Notes under the pieces: model-generated
Database searches by the model: none
Seen by the model: the letters and a program-made list of their open reading frames with translations, nothing else
Told to the model about the DNA's origin: nothing
Translations under genes and position numbers: made by a program
Shown: positions 8,455 to 16,838 of the stretch, piece by piece
How the letters are laid out: every line of letters begins with the position of its first letter
How positions within the stretch are numbered: position 1 is the stretch's first letter
From: Phycisphaerales bacterium UBA854
GTDB lineage: Bacteria > Planctomycetota > Phycisphaerae > Phycisphaerales > SM1A02
DNA length: 64,000 nucleotides
Assembly (NCBI GenBank): GCA_002295885.1
Contig: DBGM01000002.1
Location: 1-64,000, forward strand
Reading direction: 5' to 3'

Positions 8455-9663
8455 TCAGGGGCGTTCGAAGACGGTGGCCAGGCCCTGGCCGACCCCTACA
8501 CACAGTGTAGCCAGCCCGCGGCGCAGATCACGCCTTTTCATCTCATGAATGAGGGTGGTGGCCAGGCGGGCTCCCGAGGCCCCCAGCGGGTGGCCGATGG
8601 CGATGGCCCCGCCGTTGACGTTGACCCGGTCCAGATCGAGCCCGAGTTCCCGCACGCAGGCGATGGACTGGGCTGCGAACGCCTCGTTGAGTTCAAAGAG
8701 ATCGATGTCGCCGAGTTCGAGGCCCGCCCGCTGCACGGCGGCCCGGGTGGCCGGCACCGGTCCGAGGCCCATGGTGGCCGGGTCGACCCCCGCCGAGGCG
8801 TGGGCTCCGACCAGGGCCAGGATCTCGTGTCCGTTCCGCTCCGCCACGGACGCTTCCATGAGCACGAGGGCGGCGGCGCCGTCGTTGACGCCCGACGAGT
8901 TGCCCGCGGTGACCGTGCCCTTGTCGTCGTCGGCGAACACCGGGCGGAGCTTCGCCAGCGACTCGAGCGTCGTCTGGGGCCGGGGGTGTTCGTCCGTGTC
9001 GACGATCACGGGATCGCCCTTGCGCTGAGGCACTTCGACGGGAACGAGTTCGTCGGCGAAGAACCCCATCTCGTTGGCCAGAGTCCAGCGTTGCTGGCTG
9101 AGCACGGCGAAGCGGTCCTGCTCCTCGCGACCGATGTCGAACTTGCGTGCGACGTTCTCCGCCGTCTGCCCCATGGAGTAGGGATGATGCAGGGCGGCAA
9201 GCTTCGGATTCGTGAACCGCCAGCCGATGGTGGTGTCGTGAATCTCGGGCTGGCGGTTGAAGGCGGTGTACGACTTCGCCATGGCGAACGGAGCACGGCT
9301 CATGCTTTCCGTGCCGCCGGCGATGTAGACGTCGCCGCAACCGGCTTCGATCATGCGGGCGGCGATGTTGATGGCTTCGAGTCCGGATGCGCAGAGTCGG
9401 TTGACCGTGCTGCCGGGCACCGTGTCGGGCAGTCCGGCCAGAAGCGCGGCCATGCGGGCCACATTGCGATTGTCCTCCCCGGCCTGGTTCGCGGCTCCGA
9501 GGTAGATGTCCGCAATCAGGTCCGGATCGACCCCGGATCGGCCGACGGCCTCGGCGATCACGAGGGCGGCGAGATCATCCGGGCGGACGGTGGAGAGGGA
9601 TCCTCCGTAGCGGCCGAACGGGGTTCGGACCGCCTTTACGATGGCTGCACGGCGTTGTGGCAT
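8455..9663 (-). CDS. Acetyl-CoA acyltransferase (PaaJ/PcaF-type thiolase)
   Basis: 402 residues, the length of 3-oxoadipyl-CoA thiolases. The active-site cysteine is C91 in [11 protein letters not shown]. The second signature is [20 protein letters not shown], with its His, and the C-terminal cysteine is in [10 protein letters not shown]. The neighbouring paaABCD genes make a PaaJ role likely, cleaving 3-oxo-5,6-dehydrosuberyl-CoA and/or 3-oxoadipyl-CoA to acetyl-CoA and succinyl-CoA. A general acetyl-CoA acetyltransferase cannot be excluded. It is the first gene of the thiolase-paaABCD-E1-E2 run on the minus strand. Confidence 0.9.
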   Translation of the reverse strand: MPQRRAAIVKAVRTPFGRYGGSLSTVRPDDLAALVIAEAVGRSGVDPDLIADIYLGAANQAGEDNRNVARMAALLAGLPDTVPGSTVNRLCASGLEAINIAARMIEAGCGDVYIAGGTESMSRAPFAMAKSYTAFNRQPEIHDTTIGWRFTNPKLAALHHPYSMGQTAENVARKFDIGREEQDRFAVLSQQRWTLANEMGFFADELVPVEVPQRKGDPVIVDTDEHPRPQTTLESLAKLRPVFADDDKGTVTAGNSSGVNDGAAALVLMEASVAERNGHEILALVGAHASAGVDPATMGLGPVPATRAAVQRAGLELGDIDLFELNEAFAAQSIACVRELGLDLDRVNVNGGAIAIGHPLGASGARLATTLIHEMKRRDLRRGLATLCVGVGQGLATVFERP

Positions 9664-9762
9664 GGCTCAGGGTGATTCTAGCAGGGATTCGGGGTGTGAT
9701 TTCGAAGGGATCCGATCAGGAGCAGGGTCCGAGAAACCTTGGAATTTGTTCGGGTTCGCCGA

Positions 9763-9790
9763 TTGAGTATCGGCTCTAAACCCTTACTAT
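9763..9790 (+). promoter_or_regulatory. Candidate sigma-70 promoter for the secreted protein at 9851
   Basis: TTGAGT (9763-9768) and TACTAT (9785-9790) are separated by 16 bases, about 60 bases upstream of the start codon. It is read by eye only. Confidence 0.5.
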
Positions 9791-9850
9791 GGCCGCGGAA
9801 AGAGAAACTGGTGGCTTCGGCCTCCCTTGGGAAATCAAGAGGGAAGAATC

Positions 9851-10522
9851 ATGAAAACCATGCACGCATGCGCCGCGCTCGCGGCTACGTTCGCTCTGGG
9901 CAGCACGGTCCTCGGTACCGTCATCCAGTCCGAAAGCTTTGAAAACTACTCGGTCGGCACCGGTGCCTTCGAGGACGCTGACACCACGAGCCACTGGCTG
10001 TCCAACTACGGCGATCACACGGTGGTCGGCGACAACTGGACGGTCTGGTTCGAGGACACCGGTGGGTCCGGCTTCTCCGACGGCGACTACTTCGGGGTGA
10101 CCAACTACACCGGCGGTGGCATCGGCGCCTACACCGACGGAATCCAGGGCTACCAGATGGGTGACACCGATGGATTGGTCATCATGACCTTCGAGGCCGT
10201 CGCCGGAGCAACCGGTGTGTCCCTCGATCTGTTCGTTCGCTCGACCGGTTGGGAAGACACCGATCTGATCTACATCACCTTCGGTGACAGCGTGCTGATC
10301 GACACCACGGGCCAGGACATCGACAACGATTTCGCCGAACTCGAAGCCAACTGGACGTCGCTGAGTGCCACCGGTTCGGGTGCACTGGAGATCTGGTTCG
10401 CGTCGAACTCCTCGTCCGAATCGATCGCCATCGACAATATCCAGTGGACGGGTGTTCCCGCCCCCGGCGCTCTGGCGCTGCTCGGCCTCGCCGGCCTGGC
10501 ATCCCGCCGCCGCCGCCACTGA
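9851..10522 (+). CDS. Secreted protein with PEP-CTERM-like tail
   Basis: 223 residues. A signal peptide at 1-22 (MKTMHACAALAATFALGSTV) is followed by a beta-rich domain (SESFENYSVGTGAF, FEDTGGSGFSDGDYFGVTNY, VSLDLFVRSTGWEDTD) resembling carbohydrate-binding-type sandwich modules. The last 20 residues form a sorting tail: a PAPGA motif, a hydrophobic helix (LALLGLAGLA) and SRRRRH. ATG 9851 is preferred to an upstream TTG because GAGGGAAG lies just before it. The gene interrupts two minus-strand paa gene runs, facing the paaH-like gene. The tail indicates sorting to or beyond the outer envelope by an exosortase-like system; no exosortase is in this window. Confidence 0.85.
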   Translation: MKTMHACAALAATFALGSTVLGTVIQSESFENYSVGTGAFEDADTTSHWLSNYGDHTVVGDNWTVWFEDTGGSGFSDGDYFGVTNYTGGGIGAYTDGIQGYQMGDTDGLVIMTFEAVAGATGVSLDLFVRSTGWEDTDLIYITFGDSVLIDTTGQDIDNDFAELEANWTSLSATGSGALEIWFASNSSSESIAIDNIQWTGVPAPGALALLGLAGLASRRRRH

Positions 10523-10545
10523 ACCAGTTTCTGATTTCCAACTCG

Positions 10546-10577
10546 ACGGACCCGCCTTGCGGCGGGTCCGTTTTTTT
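10546..10577 (+). terminator. Rho-independent terminator after the 9851 gene
   Basis: An 11-bp stem ACGGACCCGCC / GGCGGGTCCGT with loop TTGC is followed by seven T. It ends at the stop codon of the convergent dehydrogenase gene. Confidence 0.9.
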
Positions 10578-11767
10578 CATGACGGTTCGGCGAATCGGTC
10601 GTCGTCCGTGGACGCGTCAAGCTCCCGGAGCAGGCCCGAGACCCGCTCGGGGCCGATCGAATCCCGCCATTCCAGCAGCCCCCGCGGGTAGTTGACCCCG
10701 TAGCGGACCGCGGTGTCGATGTCGGCCGGAGCGGCGACGCCGTCGTGTTCGGCCCATCGTGCCTCGTTGATCAGGGCCGTGAGGATCCGGGCGAAGACCA
10801 GGGCCTGCTCGGGCGTGGCCTCCTGCTCCGAGGCATGACGGGTGAAGTCCATCGCAGCTGCGGCCAGTTCATCGGAAACGGCGGGTGCGTTCTCCACGAC
10901 CTGGATGACGCACGTCGGTGTGTCCGCCTGATGGTCGTAGATGCCCCGGCCGCTCTTGCGCCCGAGGTGACCTTCCGATACCAGCGACTCCTGCAGCCAG
11001 CTCGGTGCGAGTCGCGCCGAACGGTTCCACTGCTCCCAGACCGTTCGCGTCGTGGCGGTGTTCACGTCGTGGCCGATGAAGTCGGTCAGTTCCATCGGGC
11101 CCATGCGGAATCCACCGATGGTCTTCATGGTGTCGTCGATGAAGTCGGGGCTCGCGATGCCGTCTTCCACGATGCGGAACGCCTCGAGGTAGTAGGGGCG
11201 GGCGACGCGGTTGACGATGAAGCCCGGTGTGTCGGCGCAGCGTGCGACCTGCTTGCCCCACGCCGCCGCGATGTCCGCGACCCGGTCCACCACCGCCTCG
11301 TCGGTGTCGCGACCACGGACGACTTCGACCAGTTTCATGATCGGCGCTGGATTGAAGAAGTGCATGCCGCAGCACCGACCGGGGATGTCGAGGCGGTCCC
11401 CGAGTTCACCGACCGACAGCGACGAGGTGTTGGTCGCGACGATCGCATCCGAAGGCAGCCGGGGGACGAGCTCGCCGAGCACCTTCGTCTTGACCTCGAG
11501 GTCCTCGACGATGGCCTCGATCAGGAGTTCGCAGTCTCCCAGCCGACCATCGACGGGATGCAGCCGTTCACCGGCGGCATCGGCATCCTCACGGGTGATG
11601 CGTCCCTTCTCGACCAGCCGATCGAGCCGTTTGCGAATGCCCGCAATGGCCGCTTCGACCACGGCATCGTCCACGTCCTGCAGGTGCACGTCCCAGCCGT
11701 GCTGGGCCGCGACCTGGGCGATGCCGGCGCCCATGGCGCCGGCTCCGATGACGGCGACGCGGCTCAT
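10577..11767 (-). CDS. 3-hydroxyacyl-CoA dehydrogenase (PaaH-like)
   Basis: 396 residues. The N-terminal Rossmann domain opens with VAVIGAGAMGAGIAQVA and carries the family residues NTSSLSVGEL and GMHFFNPAPIMKLVEVV. Two C-terminal helical domains follow: GFIVNRVARPYYLEAFRIVE and MGPMELTDFIGHDVN, then ALINEARWAEHDGVA and NYPRGLLEWRD. It oxidises 3-hydroxyacyl-CoA with NAD. In the paa pathway PaaH acts on 3-hydroxyadipyl-CoA, and the double C-terminal domain fits that subgroup, although E. coli PaaH is longer. The open frame reads further upstream, but ATG 11767 overlaps the paaG stop by 4 bases and starts the Rossmann fold. It is last in the thioesterase-hydratase-paaG-dehydrogenase run. Confidence 0.9.
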   Translation of the reverse strand: MSRVAVIGAGAMGAGIAQVAAQHGWDVHLQDVDDAVVEAAIAGIRKRLDRLVEKGRITREDADAAGERLHPVDGRLGDCELLIEAIVEDLEVKTKVLGELVPRLPSDAIVATNTSSLSVGELGDRLDIPGRCCGMHFFNPAPIMKLVEVVRGRDTDEAVVDRVADIAAAWGKQVARCADTPGFIVNRVARPYYLEAFRIVEDGIASPDFIDDTMKTIGGFRMGPMELTDFIGHDVNTATTRTVWEQWNRSARLAPSWLQESLVSEGHLGRKSGRGIYDHQADTPTCVIQVVENAPAVSDELAAAAMDFTRHASEQEATPEQALVFARILTALINEARWAEHDGVAAPADIDTAVRYGVNYPRGLLEWRDSIGPERVSGLLRELDASTDDDRFAEPS

Positions 11768-12573
11768 CGGCCGGTGAACGCCGGGGGGCGCTTCTCCAGG
11801 AACGAGGTGACGCCTTCGAAGTGATCGCTGGTCTTGCCGGCGGTGTCCTGGGCGAAGGCCTCGGCCTCGAGCTGCTGCTCGAGCGTATTGCCGTAGGAAT
11901 CGTTGAGCAGCCGCTTGGTGAGGTCGATGGCTCGCGGGGGCAGGGCGGCGAGCCGACCGGCGAACTTCGCGACCGCGTCCTCGAACTCGTCGGCGCCGCT
12001 GACGGAGGAGACGAGTCCGATGGCCTTCGCTTCCTCGGCCTTGACCGGTCGGCCGGTGCAGCAGAGTTCCATGGCCCGGCCCCAGCCGACCAGACGCGGC
12101 AGCGTCCAGGTGCTGGCGGAGTCGGGCACGAGTCCGACGTTCACGAAGACCTCGATGAACGAGGCGTGTTCGGACGCGAGGCGGAAGTCGCACGCGAGGG
12201 CCAGGCTGCAGCCGGCGCCGGCCGCGACGCCGTTGACCGCGGCGATGACGGGCTTGGCCATGCGACGGATGCACTTGATGCAGGGGTCGTAGCGCTTCTT
12301 GAGGTCGGCTCCCAGTTCGGGAACGTGTCCCGGTACGTACTTGGCCTTGAGATCACCGAGATCCTGACCGCTGCTGAAGGCGCGGCCCGATCCGGTGATG
12401 ACGATCACCCGCACGTCGGGATTCTTCTCCGCGGCCTTGAGAGCCGAGGTGAGTTCCGAAAGCAGGGGACCGTTGAATGCATTCAGCACGTCCGGCCGGT
12501 TCATGGTGATGGTGTGGACGCCGTCGGCGGTCCCGCAGGTGATGACGGTGTAGTCGGTCTGGGTGGCGGTCAT
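11764..12573 (-). CDS. paaG: PaaG-like ring-1,2-epoxyphenylacetyl-CoA isomerase (crotonase family)
   Basis: 269 residues of crotonase fold. The CoA oxyanion loop reads GRAFSSGQDLGDL and GAGCSLALACD. The first hydratase glutamate is replaced (AGCSL), and the motif GLVPDSASTWTLPRLVG carries the Asp typical of PaaG-type isomerases. PaaG turns the ring epoxide of phenylacetyl-CoA into the seven-membered oxepin. It lies 13 bases after the upstream hydratase gene and overlaps the dehydrogenase start. An enoyl-CoA isomerase of other specificity is the main alternative. Confidence 0.86.
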   Translation of the reverse strand: MTATQTDYTVITCGTADGVHTITMNRPDVLNAFNGPLLSELTSALKAAEKNPDVRVIVITGSGRAFSSGQDLGDLKAKYVPGHVPELGADLKKRYDPCIKCIRRMAKPVIAAVNGVAAGAGCSLALACDFRLASEHASFIEVFVNVGLVPDSASTWTLPRLVGWGRAMELCCTGRPVKAEEAKAIGLVSSVSGADEFEDAVAKFAGRLAALPPRAIDLTKRLLNDSYGNTLEQQLEAEAFAQDTAGKTSDHFEGVTSFLEKRPPAFTGR

Positions 12574-12586
12574 GATCCGCTCCTTC

Positions 12587-13363
12587 TCATCGGCCCGTGA
12601 AGGTGGGGCGTCGTTTTTCCAGGAAGGCGGTCATGCCCTCCGTCTGATCCTCGGTGTCGAACAGATCGTAGAACAGTCTTCGTTCCCGCTTCAGTCCGTC
12701 CGACAGTGATTGTTCCTCGGCGTTGAGCACCGACTCCTTTGCGTTCTTCAGGGCGATGGGCCCGAGCGAGGCCATGCGGTGGGCCACCCGGACGGCTTCG
12801 GTGTACCAGTGCTCCCGGGGCACCACGCGGCTGACGAGTCCGTGCCGCTCCGCTTCGGCCGCGGTGAGGAAGCGACCGGTGAGCACGATGTCCATGGCGA
12901 GGGCCTTGCCGACGGCCCGCGTGAGGCGCTGGGTGCCGCCGGCGCCGGGCATGACGCCGATGTTGATCTCGGGCTGGCCGATGCGCGCCGTCTCCGAGGC
13001 GACGATGACGTCGCAGTGCATCATCAGTTCGCATCCGCCACCCAGGGCGAATCCGCTGACGGCAGCCACGATCGGCGTGCGGACGTTCTTGATCCGCTCC
13101 CACTGCGCGAACTGGTCCCGCTTCGACATCGCCTCGGCGTCGAGTTCGGCCATGTCGCCGATGTCGGCTCCGGCGGCGAAGGCCCGGTCGTTGCCGGCGA
13201 GTACGACGACCCGCACGTCATCGTCGGCGTCGAACTGCTCCATGAGCTCCGCCAACTGCTCCATGAGATCGAGGTTGAGGGCGTTGAGGACCTTGGGACG
13301 GTTGATGCGCACGATGGCCACGTGGCCGTCGCGTTCGGTCAGCAGGATCGGTTCATCGCTCAT
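12587..13363 (-). CDS. Enoyl-CoA hydratase (PaaF-like)
   Basis: 258 residues of the crotonase family with both catalytic glutamates of true hydratases: GGGCELMMHCD and QPEINIGVMPGAGGTQRL. The oxyanion-hole region FAAGADIGDM is intact and the C-terminus EGMTAFLEKRRPTFTGR is typical. In this context it probably hydrates 2,3-dehydroadipyl-CoA (PaaF); a short-chain enoyl-CoA hydratase of beta-oxidation or leucine breakdown is possible. The open frame extends upstream, but ATG 13363 overlaps the thioesterase stop (ATGA) and has AGGAG 8 bases before it. Confidence 0.88.
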   Translation of the reverse strand: MSDEPILLTERDGHVAIVRINRPKVLNALNLDLMEQLAELMEQFDADDDVRVVVLAGNDRAFAAGADIGDMAELDAEAMSKRDQFAQWERIKNVRTPIVAAVSGFALGGGCELMMHCDVIVASETARIGQPEINIGVMPGAGGTQRLTRAVGKALAMDIVLTGRFLTAAEAERHGLVSRVVPREHWYTEAVRVAHRMASLGPIALKNAKESVLNAEEQSLSDGLKRERRLFYDLFDTEDQTEGMTAFLEKRRPTFTGR

Positions 13364-13776
13364 GCGTCGTGCTCCTTGTCGGGCTCCTCCGCCCGCTTGA
13401 TGATCTTCGCCAGGGTCGTCTTGGGCAAGATGCGCTGGACCTGCCGTCCTTCGCCCAGCAGCCGTGTGCCGTCCCAGGCGGTGACGCGGCACACCAGGGT
13501 GGTGCCTTCCAGTTCGACGGCTTCGGCTTCGACCCGGACGACGTGGCCGACCGGGCACGGAGCCACGTGGTCGATCGAAAGGTGGGCGCCGATGCCCTCC
13601 TCGTGCGGTTCCAGGTGGTCCACCAGGACCTTCCGGGCGGCCAGTTCCATGTGATGGGCCATGGACCAGGTCGAGTACACACGGTGCACCACGATCCCGT
13701 CGAAGGCGGGGCACATGTCCTCCGTCACCTCGATCCGGACTTCCGCCCGGTTTCCGACTTTCAGGCCCGGCTGCAT
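13360..13776 (-). CDS. Hotdog-fold acyl-CoA thioesterase (FlK-like)
   Basis: 138 residues. MQPGLKVGNRAEVRIEVTED and MCPAFDGIVVHRVYSTWSMA resemble the fluoroacetyl-CoA thioesterase-like branch of the hotdog family, with a central helix HHMELAARKVLVDHL and the sheet region HLSIDHVAPCPVGHVVRVEA. The start at MQPG fits the family; no Shine-Dalgarno sequence precedes it, and an in-frame ATG lies 39 bases upstream. It is the first gene of the run, overlapping the hydratase start by 4 bases. In other bacteria a thioesterase (PaaI) rescues dead-end CoA esters of this pathway; a similar protective role is inferred here. Confidence 0.8.
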   Translation of the reverse strand: MQPGLKVGNRAEVRIEVTEDMCPAFDGIVVHRVYSTWSMAHHMELAARKVLVDHLEPHEEGIGAHLSIDHVAPCPVGHVVRVEAEAVELEGTTLVCRVTAWDGTRLLGEGRQVQRILPKTTLAKIIKRAEEPDKEHDA

Positions 13777-13827
13777 GGGCGGTAGTGTACCGGTGCGCCG
13801 CGTCGGCGCGAGCATGGAGCCCGGACC

Positions 13828-14637
13828 GTGGGACTCATCCTGTTGCTGCTGTTGGCCGCCGGCTTTCTCCTCTGGACGGGGGTGGTGCTCATTCTCCGTG
13901 CGGCCGCCGGCCCGACCCGCGACGGCATCGGCCGGGCCCTGGCCCAGGGGCGTCCGACCGAGCCGCAGCAGCTCGGGTTCGAGGTCGCATCACGAACGAT
14001 CGAGACCGAGGACGGTCTGGAACTGCCGAGTTGGGAGTTCACGACCGGAAACGACGGTCCCACCGTGGTCTGGGTGCACGACTGGGGCGGCTCCCAACTT
14101 GGTCTGCTGCCGCGATTGCCGGCGTGGGCCGCCTGGTGCGGACGCATCGTGACCATGGATCTGCGGGGACACGGTGAAGCCCCGGGCCGATGTTCGTTGG
14201 GGCGTGACGAACTGGGTGATCTGCGGCGCTTGCTCGATCACCATGCCGGTGAATCGATCGTGCTGGCCGGAGAGGGGCTCGGTGCGGTGCTGGCGATCAA
14301 CGCCGTGGCCGCGGGGTTCGTCGAGCCTCAGGGAATCTTCGCACTCGATCCGTTTGTCCACGGGAGCGAGCGATTTCGGGCGGCATTGAAGCGGGCGGGG
14401 TACCACGTCTTTCCGGCGGCGGACCTGGCCCTGATCACGCTCTGGTTGCGGAATCGATCTCCGATCGATCTGGACTGGCCCGAAGCGCGCGTGGAGGTGC
14501 CCGTCCTGGCCCGATGCGAAGCCGACGAAGCCGCGTCGCTGCGTACGTTGGTTCCGGCCGGATCGCACATGCGGATCGAGCCGCTCGAGGAGGATGATCC
14601 CGATCGGGCCGCTGCCGTCGAAGGGCCGTGGTGGTGA
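13828..14637 (+). CDS. Membrane-anchored alpha/beta-hydrolase-like protein with changed nucleophile elbow
   Basis: 269 residues, GTG start. Residues 2-24 form a hydrophobic anchor (GLILLLLLAAGFLLWTGVVL). An alpha/beta-hydrolase core follows: VVWVHDWGGSQ (oxyanion loop) and VTMDLRGHGEAPG. The nucleophile elbow, GxSxG in the family, reads G148-E-G-L-G152, so the serine position (150) is glycine. A possible catalytic-histidine region is GSHMRIEPLE. It may be a non-catalytic member or use other chemistry. It is divergent from the thioesterase gene by 51 bases and convergent with fumC by 3. Confidence 0.75.
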   Translation: MGLILLLLLAAGFLLWTGVVLILRAAAGPTRDGIGRALAQGRPTEPQQLGFEVASRTIETEDGLELPSWEFTTGNDGPTVVWVHDWGGSQLGLLPRLPAWAAWCGRIVTMDLRGHGEAPGRCSLGRDELGDLRRLLDHHAGESIVLAGEGLGAVLAINAVAAGFVEPQGIFALDPFVHGSERFRAALKRAGYHVFPAADLALITLWLRNRSPIDLDWPEARVEVPVLARCEADEAASLRTLVPAGSHMRIEPLEEDDPDRAAAVEGPWW

Positions 14638-14640
14638 GGA

Positions 14641-16080
14641 TCAGTGGGGGCGGGTCATCCCGCTGACGTCGAGGACGTCGTCCAGGGCCTTCGCATCGAG
14701 GATGCCGTGGGCCAGGCAGTATTCGCGGATGGTCTGTCCGGTCTCGTAGGCGTGGTGGGCGATCTCCGCCGACTTGTTGTAGCCGATGACCGGAACCAGG
14801 GCGGTGCCGAGCATCAGGCTCTGTTCGACCGTCTCGTCGATCCGCTTGCGGTTGGCCTTGAGTCCGGCAACGCAGTTGTCGGCGAAGAGATCGGAGGCAT
14901 TGGCCAGCAGCCGGATGCTCTCGAGCAGTCGTTCGGCCATGCAGGGCATCGAGACGTTCAGTTCCATCATGGAACCCACACCTCCCATGGCTCCGACGCC
15001 GATGGTCACATCGTTGCCTTCGACCTGGGCCGTGACTTGCATCACCGATTCGACGAGGACCGGGTTGACCTTGCCGGGCATGATGGATGAGCCGGGCTGC
15101 AGTTCCGGCAGGATGATCTCGAACCAGCTGGCCCGTGGTCCGGAACCCATCAGACGGATGTCGCTGGCGATCTTCGAGAGACTGATGGAGATCGTCCGCA
15201 GCAGTCCGTGGGCCTCGACGATGCAGTCGCGGGTCGCCTGCGCCTCGAAGTGGTTGGCGGCTTCCTTGAACCGCACTCCGGTTGCCCTGGAAAGTCTCGA
15301 TGCCACCAGACGACCGAAGCGGGGATGGGTGTTGATGCCGGTTCCGACGGCCGTTCCTCCGATGGGCAGGTTCGACGCCATGGCCTCGCTGGCCCGCTTG
15401 GCCCGTTCCACGGCGTGGTCGATCTGGGCCGCGTAGCCGGAGAACTCCTGTCCGAGCCGGATGGGGGTCGCGTCCTGGAGATGGGTCCGACCGATCTTGA
15501 CGTACTTGTCGAACTGCCTCGCCTTGGTGTGCAGCGTCCGGGCCAGCTTCTTCAGGGCCGGAAGCAGCGACTGCTTGATCTGGACGCACGCCGCGACCTG
15601 CATGGCGGTGGGGAAGGTGTCGTTGGAGGACTGTCCCATGTTGACGTGGTCGTTGGGATGCACCGGGTCCTGGGCACCGATCTTCGCACCCGCGGCCAGG
15701 CAGGCCATGTTGGATACGACTTCGTTGGTGTTCATGTTGCTGGACGTGCCGGATCCGGTCTGGAAGACGTCGACGGGGAAGTTGCGCATCATGGCCGTGC
15801 GTGCGTGGTCGTCGCCTTCGAGCGCCGTGGCGATCTCGGTGCACGCCTTCGCGATCAGTCGGCGTCGCTTCTGGGTCAGCTTGCCCAGTTCGTGATTCGA
15901 TTCCGCCGCGGCCCCCTTGAGCAGGGCGAAGGCATGGATGATCTCGTGTCCCACGGCCCGCCCCGAGATGGGGAAGTTCAGCACGGCGCGTTGGGTACTG
16001 GCACCGTAGAGCACGTCCGCGGGGACGGTCATTGTCCCCATCGAGTCGCGTTCGGTTCTCGTCTTCGCCTTCGTGGCCAT
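14641..16080 (-). CDS. fumC: Fumarate hydratase class II
   Basis: 479 residues. The superfamily signature GSSIMPGKVNPV is intact. Other active-site regions are also visible: TGSGTSSNMNTNEV, HPNDHVNMGQSSNDTFPTAM and GRTHLQDATPIRLGQE. The enzyme interconverts fumarate and malate in the citric acid cycle as a homotetramer without an iron-sulfur cluster. The HPNDHVN site and overall length favour fumarase over aspartase. It lies 50 bases downstream of the sirtuin gene on the same strand. Confidence 0.95.
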   Translation of the reverse strand: MATKAKTRTERDSMGTMTVPADVLYGASTQRAVLNFPISGRAVGHEIIHAFALLKGAAAESNHELGKLTQKRRRLIAKACTEIATALEGDDHARTAMMRNFPVDVFQTGSGTSSNMNTNEVVSNMACLAAGAKIGAQDPVHPNDHVNMGQSSNDTFPTAMQVAACVQIKQSLLPALKKLARTLHTKARQFDKYVKIGRTHLQDATPIRLGQEFSGYAAQIDHAVERAKRASEAMASNLPIGGTAVGTGINTHPRFGRLVASRLSRATGVRFKEAANHFEAQATRDCIVEAHGLLRTISISLSKIASDIRLMGSGPRASWFEIILPELQPGSSIMPGKVNPVLVESVMQVTAQVEGNDVTIGVGAMGGVGSMMELNVSMPCMAERLLESIRLLANASDLFADNCVAGLKANRKRIDETVEQSLMLGTALVPVIGYNKSAEIAHHAYETGQTIREYCLAHGILDAKALDDVLDVSGMTRPH

Positions 16081-16130
16081 GATTCGGCACTCCTGTTGGT
16101 TCGGGAGGCAGGGTACCCCGTCGGTCCGGC

Positions 16131-16838
16131 TCAGGCCAGCAGCGCCGGGAGCAGTTCCGCCGCGGACCCGATGAGTTCGACGTCAGCGATCCCGCTGGCC
16201 TGGCTGGGATTCATGTTGACCACGACGATTCGGGCCCCGTGGTGGCGCGCAAGAGTGATGAGTCCGGCGGCCGGATAGACACTGGCATCGGTGCCGACCA
16301 CCAGGAGCACGTCGCAGTTCGAGCAGGCCGCCTCCGCTTGCTGCCAGACGTCCGGATCGAGGGCTTCGCCGAACCAGACGACATCCGGCCGAAGCTCCGC
16401 CCGGCCGCACGGACACGGGCGACGCCCCGGCGGATCGGTGAGATCGATGCGTTCGATGTGTCCGCATTCGCCGTGGCAGCGATCGGCTGCGATGTCTCCG
16501 TGCACTTGAATGACCGAATCGCACCCGGCGCGAAGCAGCAGATCGTCCGTGTTCTGCGTGACCTGAACGATGTCCTCGCGTGCCGCCAGGATTCGATGGG
16601 CGGGATTCGGATCCGCGGACCCGATCTGGCTTCGCCGCGCCGCGTACCAGTCCATGACCAGATCCGGATCCTCCGCGAAGCCCTGTGGCGAAGCCAACCG
16701 CATCGGATCGTGCTTGGTCCACCATCCGCCCACGGGATCCCGGAACGTGCCGACGCCCGAGGGAGCGCTCAGACCCGCACCGGAAAAGCAGGTGATTCGT
16801 TCGGCCGCATCGACGATCTGACGGGCGGCTTCCAGCAT
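16131..16838 (-). CDS. Sir2-family NAD-dependent protein deacylase (CobB/SIRT5-like)
   Basis: 235 residues. NAD-binding motifs GAGLSAPSGVGTFR (20-33) and TQNTDDLLLRAG (95-106) are present; N96, D98 and catalytic H113 (VHGD) are conserved. Y65 and R68 (DWYAARR) match the YxxR pair that marks SIRT5/CobB-type desuccinylases. The zinc site reads CHGEC and CPC, a slightly unusual spacing (C121, C125, C142, C144). The likely role is removal of succinyl or acetyl groups from lysines. Its ATG follows the stop of the HEAT-repeat gene directly (TGAATG), so the two are made together. Confidence 0.9.
   Translation of the reverse strand: MLEAARQIVDAAERITCFSGAGLSAPSGVGTFRDPVGGWWTKHDPMRLASPQGFAEDPDLVMDWYAARRSQIGSADPNPAHRILAAREDIVQVTQNTDDLLLRAGCDSVIQVHGDIAADRCHGECGHIERIDLTDPPGRRPCPCGRAELRPDVVWFGEALDPDVWQQAEAACSNCDVLLVVGTDASVYPAAGLITLARHHGARIVVVNMNPSQASGIADVELIGSAAELLPALLA

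Noticed and set aside
6064..9675. A very long open frame (over 1200 codons) on the plus strand opposite paaC-paaB-paaA-thiolase
   Set aside because: It lies antisense to four clear genes, has low-complexity Gly/Val/His/Arg composition and no motif; it arises from high-GC codon use.
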